From Paraburkholderia sp. LEh10 (GTDB lineage: Bacteria; Pseudomonadota; Gammaproteobacteria; Burkholderiales; Burkholderiaceae): DNA of 64,000 bases. A program made the translations under genes and the position numbers. Every line of letters begins with the position of its first letter. Positions within the stretch are counted from its first letter, which is position 1. The notes beneath the pieces were generated by a model. The model did not search any database, was not told the DNA's origin, and was given only the letters and a program-made list of their open reading frames with translations. The stretch lies in the NCBI RefSeq assembly GCF_017814945.1, contig NZ_JAGIPX010000033.1, positions 26,598 through 90,597 of the forward strand. The letters run 5' to 3'. This document shows positions 18,256 through 26,870 of the stretch, one piece after another.

Positions 18256-19330
18256 GGGCGATCTCCTCTTGCTGTCCTTCGCGGGTCTCCAGTTCGCGGA
18301 CGAGCGGCAGCACGTGCTGGCAGAAGCGCCGCATCTCGCCGCGCGTGGGCCAACCGGAGAAAATGAATTCGCTCACGCCAGCCTTCTTGTACTCGATGAG
18401 GTACTGTGCCACTTCGCTGTAGCTGCCGACCACGCAGAGCGCCGGCCCGCCACGGTAAGCCACCGCGCCTGACCACAGCATCGGCGACAACCAGTCGTTG
18501 GTCGCGCCTTCGGCGAGGCGAAACGAGGTCCTCACCGCCTCGGAGTCGCAGTTCCTGACGAAGTCGCGAACGTTCTGCCGGTGCTGCTCGTCCGGGTTGA
18601 TCATCATTGCCTCGAGCTCGGCAAGAGCCTCGGCATGTGTCTCACGCGCCAACACGTGCATGCGGATGCCGACGTCGCGCCCCGAATGGAACACGTGGCG
18701 GCTGGCGGCCGCGACGCCCTCGGGCGTGTCGCCGTAGCGCAGCCAGCAGTCGCCCCAGTCGATCGCGCACTGTTGGGCTTGCCGCGATGCGCCGCTCAGA
18801 TACAGACGCGGGCGCTCTCCATCCTTGTAGGGCAGGCCGAGCTTCGCGCCGGTGAAACGGTAGTGTTCGCCTTCGTGCGAGATGGGCGATTCGCCCCGCC
18901 AGAAGCGATGCAGGACCGAGAGGTATTCGTTGGTTCGCCGATAGCGATCGTCGTGCAACAGGTAATCCCCGTAATACGCTTGTTCCTCCGGGGAAATACC
19001 AGCGACGATATTCAGCGAAATCCGCTTGTTCGACATCCACGATATTGTGTTGACTGCCTGCGCAAACAAGGTCGGCGGCAGCAGGCCGGGCCGATATGCC
19101 AGGATGAAAGTGATCTTCCTGGTTTCCCGCACCAGCGCACCGATCAGCGGCAGAGGGTCCGGCAGGTGAAAGCCGATTCCCATCAACAGCGAGTCGATAC
19201 CCAGGTCTTCCGCCTCCTGGACGAAATCCACCATGCCGTCCAGATTCAGCTCGTTCGCCAGATCTCTCTCCGACGCCTTGGTATTGCCGTCGCCCCGCGG
19301 GGCGCACCAGTGGATTCTTACGGGCCGCAT
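18245..19330 (-). CDS. LLM-class flavin-dependent monooxygenase of the biosynthetic cluster
   Basis: A 361-residue luciferase-like protein of the SsuD/alkanesulfonate-monooxygenase group: FVQEAEDLGIDSLLMGIGFHLPDPLPLIGAL, ITFILAYRPGLLPPTLFAQ, SNKRISLNIVAGISPEEQAYYGDYLLHDDRYRRTNEYLSVLHRFW, GERPRLYLSGASRQAQQC. Such enzymes use FMNH2 from a partner reductase; the SsuE-like reductase at the far end of the divergent operon is the natural partner. Members act on sulfonates but also N-hydroxylate or oxidise natural-product intermediates. Here the context favours tailoring of the cluster product. It is co-transcribed with the MFS gene. Confidence 0.9.
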   Translation of the reverse strand: MRPVRIHWCAPRGDGNTKASERDLANELNLDGMVDFVQEAEDLGIDSLLMGIGFHLPDPLPLIGALVRETRKITFILAYRPGLLPPTLFAQAVNTISWMSNKRISLNIVAGISPEEQAYYGDYLLHDDRYRRTNEYLSVLHRFWRGESPISHEGEHYRFTGAKLGLPYKDGERPRLYLSGASRQAQQCAIDWGDCWLRYGDTPEGVAAASRHVFHSGRDVGIRMHVLARETHAEALAELEAMMINPDEQHRQNVRDFVRNCDSEAVRTSFRLAEGATNDWLSPMLWSGAVAYRGGPALCVVGSYSEVAQYLIEYKKAGVSEFIFSGWPTRGEMRRFCQHVLPLVRELETREGQQEEIALVI

Positions 19331-19475
19331 GGTTCACTCCGCTTGGTCGTTGACGTTAGAACGAGCTTAGGCGGTGCAGGTGCAGGGCGGCAAGCGGCTC
19401 GGCGCCCATGCCACAAACTCTAACTAGTGGATATTTCCTCTGAACGAGAAACTCTCGATGCGTGGCGGCATTGTT

Positions 19476-19497
19476 GAGGATAGCCAAGCTTATCCTC
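19476..19497. promoter_or_regulatory. Inverted repeat GAGGATA-N8-TATCCTC
   Basis: Perfect 7-bp arms with an 8-bp spacer, in the middle of the divergent promoter region. It is a candidate operator for both the LLM/MFS transcript and the nine-gene operon. Confidence 0.45.
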
Positions 19498-19621
19498 GGT
19501 CATTCAATTTCAATGCAGATACTCTCACCGGGCAGCAGTTTTTCTATCTCTGCATTTTTTCACGCACCGTCAAATTCTCCGACGCAGCCGCTCGATCGAT
19601 GAATCCTGATCTAAATTGCAC

Positions 19622-19639
19622 TCACGGTTCGTTCCGTGA
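19622..19639. promoter_or_regulatory. Inverted repeat TCACGG-N6-CCGTGA
   Basis: Perfect 6-bp arms with a 6-bp spacer, 35 bp before the first gene of the operon. The position is that of an operator near the transcription start or of a leader hairpin. Confidence 0.4.
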
Positions 19640-19673
19640 CGGATCGATTGAATGATGACAGGAGCAAGAGCTT

Positions 19674-20849
19674 ATGCTGCGTCTCAAAGACAAACGAGTG
19701 GTGGTATTTGCCGAGGGTTGTTTCGGCCCGGTTACCAGCAAGGTCGCCACCTCTTATCTGCGTTATCGCCATGCGGATTGCGTGGCGGTCGTCGACAGCC
19801 GCATGGCGGGGAAGGATGTCGGCGACATTCTCGGTTATGGCCACGGCATTCCCCTCGTCGACTCGCTCGAATCGGCGCTGCGCTTCGACCCGCAGATCCT
19901 GCTGATCGGCGTGGGCCTGTTCTCCAACGACTTACCCGTCGCATGGCGCTCGCAGATCGCGCTGGCGCTCAAGCGCGGTATCGACGTGGTGAGCGGCCTG
20001 CACTTTCGCATCGCCACCGACCCTGAATTCAGCGCTCTCGCAGCGGCATCCGGCAGCCGCGTCTGGGACACGAAGGAGCCGCCCGAGGTGCTGGCCACCA
20101 GCACGGCCAGGCTCGGCGAGATCGACAGCTTCATTGTGCACACCGTGGGCAGCGACTGCCGCGTCGGCAAAAAGACGAGCGCGATCGAGATCACGGAAGC
20201 CGCGAAGCGCAAGGGCTTCAGTGCCGGCTTCGTCGCCACTGGCCAAAGCGGCATCTACATCAGCGGTACCGGTGTCGCGGTCGACGCTGTGCCCGCCGAC
20301 TTCATCGCGGGGGTCACGGAATCGATGGTGCTCGAGTCGGCCACGGACCATGACTGGGTCGTCGTCGAAGGCCAAGGATCGATCTCGCACCCCGCCTATA
20401 GCGGCGTCACGCTCGGGTTGCTGCATGGTGCGATGCCCCAGGCACTCGTGCTCTGCCACGAGGCGGAACTCGAGCACCACAAGGGCTGGCCCAACGCGCC
20501 GCTGCGTCCTTTGAACGAACTCGTCGCGGTGTACGAGCAACTGGCGTCGTACCTGCGACCCGCCAAGGTTGTCGGCGTCAGCGTGCATTGCGGTCAACTG
20601 AGCCGCGAGCAGGCTGCCGAGGTGGTCGAACGCATCGCAAGAGAAACCGGCTTGCCGACTACCGACGTCATCCAGTTCGGTGCCGACAAGCTCGTCGACG
20701 CGCTGGCGGCGCATCGCCGCCGCCTCCTCGCTGAGCGCGATGGCATGACGGGCCCGGCCCGCCCGGCTCGAGCCGCTCACATCCGTGACGACGCCGGCCC
20801 AACGTCGCCCAGTCCGCACTACCAATGCAGAGGGAGAAACCTCACATGA
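19674..20849 (+). CDS. DUF1611-family P-loop protein (DgcN-like), first gene of the operon
   Basis: A 391-residue DUF1611 protein. The N-terminal part is Rossmann-like (VVVFAEGCFGPVTSKVATSYLRY, CVAVVDSRMAGKDVGDILGYGHGIPLVDSL). A P-loop-like GSDCRVGKKTSA is at about residues 159-170, followed by GFVATGQSGIYISGTGVAVDAVPADFIAGVTESMV and VVVEGQGSISHPAYSGVTLGLLHG. As I recall, one DUF1611 member (DgcN) was described as a D-glutamate N-acetyltransferase, so acyl transfer to an amino acid is one hypothesis. The family is otherwise little characterised. The C-terminal 35 residues are proline/arginine-rich. Its stop overlaps the ATG of the next gene. AGGAG precedes the ATG. Confidence 0.85.
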   Translation: MLRLKDKRVVVFAEGCFGPVTSKVATSYLRYRHADCVAVVDSRMAGKDVGDILGYGHGIPLVDSLESALRFDPQILLIGVGLFSNDLPVAWRSQIALALKRGIDVVSGLHFRIATDPEFSALAAASGSRVWDTKEPPEVLATSTARLGEIDSFIVHTVGSDCRVGKKTSAIEITEAAKRKGFSAGFVATGQSGIYISGTGVAVDAVPADFIAGVTESMVLESATDHDWVVVEGQGSISHPAYSGVTLGLLHGAMPQALVLCHEAELEHHKGWPNAPLRPLNELVAVYEQLASYLRPAKVVGVSVHCGQLSREQAAEVVERIARETGLPTTDVIQFGADKLVDALAAHRRRLLAERDGMTGPARPARAAHIRDDAGPTSPSPHYQCRGRNLT

Positions 20850-22228
20850 ACGGTCATCCGATCTTGTTGCACGTCAAGCCAATCCGTACGTTGGCCGGCC
20901 GTGCCGTCACCCCGTCGTCCAAACCGGAAACGCAACGCGCCATCCTGGCCGCAACGCTGGCGCGCGGCCGGTCCGTACTGCACAACGACCTGCGCTGCGT
21001 CGAGACGAGCACGATGAAAAACGCGTGCCGTGCCGTCGGTGCGGTGATCGAGGACAAAGACGGCTACCTCGAGATCCACGGCGTGGGTCGCGAACTGCGC
21101 TCGGACCGGCGCGTGATCGACGCGCTCGGCTCTGGCCTCGTCTTTCGCACCTTCGCCGCGCTGACCTGCTTCGCGCCTTCGCCGGCCGTCATCACCGGTG
21201 ACGCGATCCTGCGCGGACGGGTCATGAAGCCGCTGTTCGACGCGCTCACGCAACTCGGCGCGCGAATCGACTGCGTCGGCGAGGAAGGAAAGGCGCCGGT
21301 CGTGAACTGGGGCGGCGGCTTCAAGGGGGGACGGTGCGTCGTGCCGGGCAATGTCAGCTCGCAGTTCATCACCGCGATCATGTTCGCCGCGCCGATGGCC
21401 GAGTTGGCGACAGAAATCGCGATCGAAGGCGAAATCCTGTCGATCTCCTACATCCGCCAGACGATCGCGGCGCTCGAGCGTGCAGGCGTGGGCGTCGACG
21501 TGTCCTATGACCACTCGCTGATCCGTGTGTATCCGGGGGAATACCAGCCCGCCGAGTACCGCGTGAGCGGCGACTACACCTCGTCGTCGTACCTGATCGG
21601 CGCCGCCGCGATCTTCCCCGGCACCACCGTGCTCGAGAACATGAACAGCCACAGCCTGCAGGGCGAGTACGCCATCATCGACGTCGTGCGAAAGCTGGGC
21701 ATCGAGGTTCACTTCGACGATGCGCACAACCGGCTCACGCTGGTCAACCGGTTGCCGCAGCTCGCCGGCGACTTCGAGTTCGACGCGAGCGACTGCCCGA
21801 ACATCGTGCCGACGCTGGCCGCTATCGGTGCCTACGTGAAGGGAAGTTTCCGCGTCGTTGGCGGGTCGATCACGCGGCTGCACAAGTCACCCCGCATCAA
21901 GGCGATGGTGAGCGAGCTCGGCAAGCTGGGTGTCGACATCAAGGGCCTTTTCAAGGGCGGCGTCTACGACGGCTTCGAGATCCGCGGCCGTGGCGAAGAC
22001 TACGCCGGCGGCGTCGAGCTGTCGAGCTGGGGCGACCACCGCATCTTCATGTCGCTGTTCGTCGCATCGCTGCGCTGCCGTCGCGCGAACCTGCTCGAGG
22101 GCTATCGCGATGTGAGCTGCTCCTTCCCCGACTTTTTTGCCCAATTCGAACGCCTCGGGGTCCAGTGCCACGAGGTCGGCGAGAGCCATGCTCGGGACAG
22201 CGAGCGCACCCTTCTGCAGGAAGCCTGA
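20846..22228 (+). CDS. EPSP-synthase-like enolpyruvyl transferase homologue
   Basis: About 460 residues from ATG 20846 (MNGHPILLHVKPIR, preceded by GGGAG). It has the AroA fold pattern throughout: PSSKPETQRAILAATLARG (Lys and Arg of the PEP site kept, Ser of KS changed to Pro), SGLVFRTFAAL, SSQFITAIMFAAPM (the PEP-contacting SSQ kept), SGDYTSSSYLIGAAAI, DASDCPNIVPTLAAIGAYV, GSITRLHKSPRIKAMVSELGKLGVDI, and SSWGDHRIFMSLFVASL. The usual KE(S/T)DR motif reads KSPR, so the catalytic Glu is missing. This is not the shikimate enzyme but a specialised paralogue. It may attach an enolpyruvyl group to another hydroxyl or amine, or do other chemistry. It overlaps the preceding stop by 4 bp. Confidence 0.88.
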   Translation: MNGHPILLHVKPIRTLAGRAVTPSSKPETQRAILAATLARGRSVLHNDLRCVETSTMKNACRAVGAVIEDKDGYLEIHGVGRELRSDRRVIDALGSGLVFRTFAALTCFAPSPAVITGDAILRGRVMKPLFDALTQLGARIDCVGEEGKAPVVNWGGGFKGGRCVVPGNVSSQFITAIMFAAPMAELATEIAIEGEILSISYIRQTIAALERAGVGVDVSYDHSLIRVYPGEYQPAEYRVSGDYTSSSYLIGAAAIFPGTTVLENMNSHSLQGEYAIIDVVRKLGIEVHFDDAHNRLTLVNRLPQLAGDFEFDASDCPNIVPTLAAIGAYVKGSFRVVGGSITRLHKSPRIKAMVSELGKLGVDIKGLFKGGVYDGFEIRGRGEDYAGGVELSSWGDHRIFMSLFVASLRCRRANLLEGYRDVSCSFPDFFAQFERLGVQCHEVGESHARDSERTLLQEA

Positions 22229-22244
22229 GCCAGGGAGAACCACG

Positions 22245-23120
22245 ATGATCACCGATCAACAAGCCGGATTCTATGCCGACAACGGTTACCTCGTTGTCAA
22301 AGCACTCTTCGACAGCGAGCAGGTGGGCCGCGCGCTCGCGGCGATCGACGAATTGCTGAACCCTGACAACCCCGACAAGCCCTACGAGTTCGAGCCGCAC
22401 GACGGCACCACCGTGCGCCGCATCTGGTCACCAACACAGAAGCACCCGGTGTTCTCGCAGATGGCGAGCGCTCCCCTGCTGCTCGATTGCATCGAGCGGC
22501 TTATCGGCAGGAACATCCTCTTCCACTACAGCAAGCTCAACATGAAGGGCCCGAAGGTGGGGAGCGTGGTCGAGTGGCACCAGGACTTCTCGTACTACCC
22601 GCACACCAACGCCGACCTGCTCAGCGCCCTCGTCTTCCTGGACGCTGCCAGCACGCAGAACGGCTGCCTGCGCGTGGTGCCAGGCTCGCATCGCGGCGGG
22701 CTGCGCTCGCACGAGGTCGATGGCTTCTTCCGCGGCAAGGTGCAGGGTATCGATGAGGCAAGCGCGGTCAACATCGAGGTGCCGCCCGGCAGTGTGGTGT
22801 TCCTGCATTGCCTGACGCTGCACGCCTCGGCGCGCAACGAATCGAACCTGCCACGCCGCACCTTCCTGCCGGCCTACCGCGCCGCCGACGCCTTCCCGAT
22901 CTACTTCGGCCCGCACGCCGCGCACAACGAGCCGGGCATCAAGCTCCTGCGCGGCCAGCGCGCGAAGGTTGCGCGGGTGGAAGCCGGCGTGCACCTGCTG
23001 CCGATCGCCGAGCGCGAATTCGGGTCGCTCTATGAATTGCAGGAAGGCTCGCACCTGCGCAAAGAACTGTCGGCGATGAAGACGGCCGGATACGCGGTCG
23101 CCGACGCCGCAGCGCACTGA
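22245..23120 (+). CDS. Phytanoyl-CoA dioxygenase (PhyH) family Fe(II)/2-oxoglutarate oxygenase
   Basis: A 291-residue protein from ATG 22245 with GGGAG just upstream. PhyH landmarks: MITDQQAGFYADNGYLVVKALFD, FHYSKLNMKGPKVGSVVEWHQDFSYYPHTNADLLSALVFLDAAS (first His and Asp in WHQD, about residues 110-113), NGCLRVVPGSHRGGL, and VPPGSVVFLHCLTLHASARNESNLPRRTF with the distal metal His at about residue 192 and an Arg for 2-oxoglutarate. The enzyme should hydroxylate, epoxidise or desaturate a small intermediate using Fe(II) and 2-oxoglutarate. It sits third in the operon, 16 bp after the EPSPS-like gene. Confidence 0.92.
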   Translation: MITDQQAGFYADNGYLVVKALFDSEQVGRALAAIDELLNPDNPDKPYEFEPHDGTTVRRIWSPTQKHPVFSQMASAPLLLDCIERLIGRNILFHYSKLNMKGPKVGSVVEWHQDFSYYPHTNADLLSALVFLDAASTQNGCLRVVPGSHRGGLRSHEVDGFFRGKVQGIDEASAVNIEVPPGSVVFLHCLTLHASARNESNLPRRTFLPAYRAADAFPIYFGPHAAHNEPGIKLLRGQRAKVARVEAGVHLLPIAEREFGSLYELQEGSHLRKELSAMKTAGYAVADAAAH

Positions 23121-23130
23121 GGGGGCACAC

Positions 23131-24258
23131 ATGGACTGGTCGCAGCTCGTCGTTCCGTCTCTGCGTTCGCTCAACCCGTATCGGCCCGGCATCACCGAAG
23201 AGAAGCTGCGGCGCGACACCGGCTTGAGCGAAATATTCAAGTTTTCCAGCAACGAGGCGCCCGTGCCGCCGTCGCCCGCGGTAACCGCCGCGATGCGCGA
23301 CGCGCTCGCGCAGGCCAACCGCTACCCGGATGCGCAAGCCCTGCTCGACAAGCTGGCACAGCGCCTGCGCGTGCCAGCCAGTCAGCTGGTGCTCGGCAAC
23401 GGGTCGATCGACGTGATTGCCTCGCTGGTCCGCGCGTTCGTCTCGCCGCAACACAACGTCGTGCTCTCCGAGTTTGGCTACTGCGCCTACCCCGCCTTCG
23501 TGGAGGAACAGGGCGCAATGGTGCGGCTCGCTGCATCGGGTCGTCATTTCGGGCACGACGTGGACCGTCTGCTCGCGAAGATCGATTTGCGCTCGAGCAT
23601 GGTGCTAGTCGACAGCCCAACCAATCTCTCCGGCCATGCATTGACCGCGCGCGAACTCCAGCGCCTCATCGACAACCTGCCGGATCGTGTTTTGCTGGTG
23701 CTCGACGAAGCCTACGCCGAGTTCGCCGACGGCGATGCGCCACGGGAAACCGAGCAGTTGCCGCTGCGCCATCCGAACGTCGTCGTCACTCGGACCTTCT
23801 CCAAGGCCTATGGCCTGGCCGCGCTGCGCGTCGGCTACGGCATAGCCGATGCAGGCCTGATCCGCTGGCTGAACCGAATCCGCCCGCCCTTCCCGGTCAG
23901 CCGCGTGGCGCTGGCGGGCGCGTCGGCAGCGCTCGACGATCGCGCCCACGTCGAGCACATCGTCGCGCTGGCTAGGGATGGCCGACGCCTGCTGGTCGAT
24001 GCCCTCGACGCGATGAACGTCGCCGTCGTCGAGGGCAGCGCGAACTTCGTCCTGGCCGATTTCGGAAGTGCCGCGCGACCGGTCTACGAAGGACTGCTGG
24101 CGCGCGGCTTCATCACCCGCGCAATGCATGCCTATGGCCTGCCCACGCACATCCGCATCTCCGTGGGCACACCATGCGAGATCGAGCAACTCGTAACCGC
24201 GATGCAAGGCCTGCTGCAGGCCACGCCACCGGTCCACGCCATCGAGGAGGGTGTATGA
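23131..24258 (+). CDS. HisC-like PLP-dependent aminotransferase
   Basis: A 375-residue fold-type I aminotransferase of the histidinol-phosphate group: SLNPYRPGITEEKL, FKFSSNEAPVPPSPAV, NRYPDAQALLDKLA, LGNGSIDVIASLVRAFV, VDSPTNLSGHALT, LVLDEAYAEF, and TRTFSKAYGLAALRVGYGI, where Lys (about residue 225) binds PLP. The usual N-P-T-G motif reads SPTNLSG. Within a biosynthetic operon it is not likely to be the histidine enzyme; it probably installs an amino group on a 2-oxo acid or aldehyde intermediate. A strong GAGGGGG ribosome site precedes it. Its stop overlaps the next ATG by 4 bp. Confidence 0.9.
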   Translation: MDWSQLVVPSLRSLNPYRPGITEEKLRRDTGLSEIFKFSSNEAPVPPSPAVTAAMRDALAQANRYPDAQALLDKLAQRLRVPASQLVLGNGSIDVIASLVRAFVSPQHNVVLSEFGYCAYPAFVEEQGAMVRLAASGRHFGHDVDRLLAKIDLRSSMVLVDSPTNLSGHALTARELQRLIDNLPDRVLLVLDEAYAEFADGDAPRETEQLPLRHPNVVVTRTFSKAYGLAALRVGYGIADAGLIRWLNRIRPPFPVSRVALAGASAALDDRAHVEHIVALARDGRRLLVDALDAMNVAVVEGSANFVLADFGSAARPVYEGLLARGFITRAMHAYGLPTHIRISVGTPCEIEQLVTAMQGLLQATPPVHAIEEGV

Positions 24259-25499
24259 ACGTCCTCATCGTCAACAACCTCCCGCGCTTTCCCGGTACCG
24301 CGCGATGGGACTTCGATCTCGTTCGCTATGAGGATTTTATCGATCACCGCGCGCACCGGGTCAGCTATATTGCCAATCGCCGAGGCCTCTCGGCCATCAC
24401 CGCGCCGGCGGACAGCTACCGCGTGTACGAATTCGATCGACTGGACGACGCGGCTGCCTACCGGCCCGTGCTGGCCGGGATTGCGCGCGAACACGGGCCG
24501 ATCGACCGGCTCATCGTGTTCTCCGAGTCGTTGCAGGATCTTGGGGCGCAGTTGCGCCAGGAGTTCGGCATTCCGGGCAAATGGCCGGTGGAGAACCGGC
24601 TTGGGCGCGACAAGCTCGTGATGAAGCAAAAGGTTTCCGCGGCCGGCCTGCGCACACCGCGCTACACCGCCGTCACGGCCACGCAGGTCGACCACGCGAT
24701 CGCGTTCGCAACCGACGCGGGCTACCCCGTGATCCTCAAACCGATCAATGGCCAGTCGAGCCGCGGCGTGCGCAAGATCGACAACGCGGCGCAGTTGCGC
24801 GTTGAGATGGCGACTCTGCCGGCAGAAGAGCAATGGGACCTGGAAGAGTACATAGCCGGCACCCTGCTGCATATCGATGGCCTGGTCGATCCGGTCGGCA
24901 AGGTCACGTTGCTCGTGCCCTCGCGCTACGTCAATACGTGTCTCGATTTCTCGTTCGGCGCGCCGTTGGGGGCGATCATGCTAGAGCCGGGCACGGCGCT
25001 GCATGCCAGGGTGAGTCGCTTCTCGAAGCAGTGCATCGAGGCGATCGGGCTAAAGGCGTGCCCATTCCACCTCGAACTGTTTCACACGGCCGACGACGAC
25101 CTCGTGTTCCTCGAGGTTGGTGCCCGTGTCGGCGGCGCCGACGTGCCTTCGGTGATTCACCAGGCCACCGGCATCAATCTCTTTGGCGAGTGGCTCAACA
25201 TGAGCCTTGGACAGCCAGCCACGCTAAGCGCACCGCCCCTCTCGATCGGCGCCTGGCTGATGTTCCCTCGCCCCGGCGGCCTGCCCTTGCGAGTGCGATC
25301 GGTGACGCGCTTTCACGGCCAGCTACGAAGCCTTTACCGCGAGCTCGTCCCTGAGGAAGGCGAGATCATCGAACACGAAGACGGTTACTGCTCAATGCAG
25401 TCCGGCCGCTTTCTGTTCGCCTCCTCCTCGGCCGACCAGGTCGTGAAGGATGTCGAACACGTCCTGAACGAGTTTTCCATTACCACCATCGAGCCCTGA
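24255..25499 (+). CDS. ATP-grasp ligase 1
   Basis: A 414-residue ATP-grasp protein (MNVLIVNNLPRFPGTARWDFD). Motifs: KLVMKQKVSAAGLRTPRYTAV, YPVILKPINGQSSRGVRKIDN (nucleotide-binding Lys and flexible loop), WDLEEYIAGTLLHIDGLVD, and VFLEVGARVGGADVPSVIH (metal-binding acidic segment). This type joins a carboxylate to an amine through an acyl-phosphate, as in BacD-like amino acid ligases and BesA-type dipeptide enzymes. The start has GAGGAGG upstream and the ATGA overlap with the aminotransferase stop shows tight coupling. With the next gene it gives the cluster two consecutive amide-forming steps. Confidence 0.9.
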   Translation: MNVLIVNNLPRFPGTARWDFDLVRYEDFIDHRAHRVSYIANRRGLSAITAPADSYRVYEFDRLDDAAAYRPVLAGIAREHGPIDRLIVFSESLQDLGAQLRQEFGIPGKWPVENRLGRDKLVMKQKVSAAGLRTPRYTAVTATQVDHAIAFATDAGYPVILKPINGQSSRGVRKIDNAAQLRVEMATLPAEEQWDLEEYIAGTLLHIDGLVDPVGKVTLLVPSRYVNTCLDFSFGAPLGAIMLEPGTALHARVSRFSKQCIEAIGLKACPFHLELFHTADDDLVFLEVGARVGGADVPSVIHQATGINLFGEWLNMSLGQPATLSAPPLSIGAWLMFPRPGGLPLRVRSVTRFHGQLRSLYRELVPEEGEIIEHEDGYCSMQSGRFLFASSSADQVVKDVEHVLNEFSITTIEP

Positions 25500-25505
25500 C
25501 ACATC

Positions 25506-26870
25506 ATGACGACACCCGCCCTCCTCCTGCTTACCCACCAGGCCCGCTCCTATGCGGCCCTGATCAAGGACTACGCCGACCGGCTCGGCGTCGCCGTGGT
25601 GGTTCTCAGCTCAAGGCCGCGAGACGTGCGCGACCTCGAACAGCTCGCCGCTCTGGGCATCGCGCGTCTCTGGCATGTCGACGACGAGCACCTCGACGAG
25701 TCGCATGTTGCGCCGGTGCTGGCGCAGGCAAGCGCCGAAGGCTTCACGATCGTCACGGCGCTTGCCACTTTCGAAGGCTACCGCGTACTGATGGCGCTGA
25801 CCAACCAGCGGCTTGGCGCCATCGACGCTGACCCTGCGGCGCTGAAGAAGTGCATGGACAAGTTCCTGTGCCGCCGGTGTCTCTCCGAACGAGGCTTGAG
25901 CCGGTCCACCGCGACCGTGCTCGATGCGCAGACACTTCCGGCGCTGCGCATGAGCGGAAGAAAGCTGTTTGTCAAGCCGCGTCGCGGCGCCGGCTCGTTC
26001 GCCTGCTTCCGGCTCGACGACACGCTCACCATCGACAGGCTCCATGCGTTGCAGCAGCAGATGCGCGACGACCTGGCGTTCCGCGCGATCTTCGCCGGCC
26101 AGTTCGACTTCATCGCGGAAGACTACGTGCACGGCGACGAATACAGTCTCGAGGTGCTGGTTGTCGGCGGTGAAAGTCATGTCATCGGCGTGCATGCGAA
26201 ATATCTCGACGACTCGAGCGGCACGACGCTCGAAACCAGCAATTCGCTCCCGGCGCCGCGCCTGAGCGATGAGCAACAGCTTGCCGGCGAGCGCTTCATC
26301 GATAGGTGTCTTTCTGCACTGCAACTGCGCGAAGGCTGTTATCACATCGAGGCGCGCCACGACCCGAGCGACGGGCACTGGGACATCATCGAGATCAACG
26401 CCCGCATGGGAGGTGCGTTGATCAATCAGAGCGTCGGTGTTTTCACCGGTGGCTTGTCGATGCTGGAGTTGTGGGTCAGGACGCTGTGCAGCGTAGCGGA
26501 CGAAGCGCGCCTCGAGCTGCGCGGCCAGCTCGGTGCGCTTCGCGAAAGCACGCGCCGTCGCGACAAGAGCATGGAACATGGCACGGTGTTCTTCAGCCGC
26601 TACGGCGAGCGCAACCGCACGCTGGAAAAGCTTTCGATCGACCAACTGACGCCGCAGCCGGACATCGCCGAAATCCCGGTGCGCGAAGGAACCAGGCTAC
26701 CCGATTCGGAGCGCGGCATCTTCATCCTGAATGCGCTGTGGAAGGTGCGCATTCCCGATATCGCCAACCAGTTGCAGGGGCTCTCGACGATGCTCGACGA
26801 GAAGCTCGTGGTGCGGTATTCCGACGCGGCCGCGAGCGCCGCCAATCTGACAGCCAAGGAGAAACCATGA
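25506..26870 (+). CDS. ATP-grasp ligase 2
   Basis: A 454-residue ATP-grasp protein, distant from its neighbour. The N-terminal preATP-grasp part (ALLLLTHQARSYAALIKDYADRLGVAVVVLSSRP) leads to DADPAALKKCMDKFLCRRCLSERGL, KLFVKPRRGAGSFACF, FIAEDYVHGDEYSLEVLVVGGES and WDIIEINARMGGALINQSVGVF. The EINARMGG block holds the metal ligands. It probably forms a second amide bond or activates a different acid. The spacing to ligase 1 is 6 bp, and its stop overlaps the ATG of the di-iron oxidase gene by 4 bp. The two ligases are not tandem duplicates of one another, judging by their different N-termini. Confidence 0.9.
   Translation: MTTPALLLLTHQARSYAALIKDYADRLGVAVVVLSSRPRDVRDLEQLAALGIARLWHVDDEHLDESHVAPVLAQASAEGFTIVTALATFEGYRVLMALTNQRLGAIDADPAALKKCMDKFLCRRCLSERGLSRSTATVLDAQTLPALRMSGRKLFVKPRRGAGSFACFRLDDTLTIDRLHALQQQMRDDLAFRAIFAGQFDFIAEDYVHGDEYSLEVLVVGGESHVIGVHAKYLDDSSGTTLETSNSLPAPRLSDEQQLAGERFIDRCLSALQLREGCYHIEARHDPSDGHWDIIEINARMGGALINQSVGVFTGGLSMLELWVRTLCSVADEARLELRGQLGALRESTRRRDKSMEHGTVFFSRYGERNRTLEKLSIDQLTPQPDIAEIPVREGTRLPDSERGIFILNALWKVRIPDIANQLQGLSTMLDEKLVVRYSDAAASAANLTAKEKP

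Larger units (their letters stand above)
19331..19673. promoter_or_regulatory. Divergent promoter region of the biosynthetic cluster with two dyads
   Basis: A 343-bp region between the two divergent transcripts, locally richer in A/T (about 19490-19620). It holds GAGGATA-N8-TATCCTC (19476-19497) and TCACGG-N6-CCGTGA (19622-19639), the latter 35 bp before the first operon gene. Either could bind a dimeric regulator. AGGAG at 19660-19664 is the ribosome site for the ATG at 19674. Confidence 0.55.

Noticed and set aside
19932..20825. A 297-residue minus-strand frame inside the DUF1611 gene
   Set aside because: Shadow frame; the sense strand encodes a coherent family protein with a ribosome site and operon context.
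20846..22228. Assignment as the housekeeping shikimate enzyme AroA
   Set aside because: The KE(S/T)DR motif is lost and the gene sits in a specialised operon, so the symbol aroA is not used.
23131..24258. Assignment as histidine-biosynthetic hisC
   Set aside because: No other his gene is near and the gene is embedded between an oxygenase and ATP-grasp ligases, so only HisC-like is claimed.
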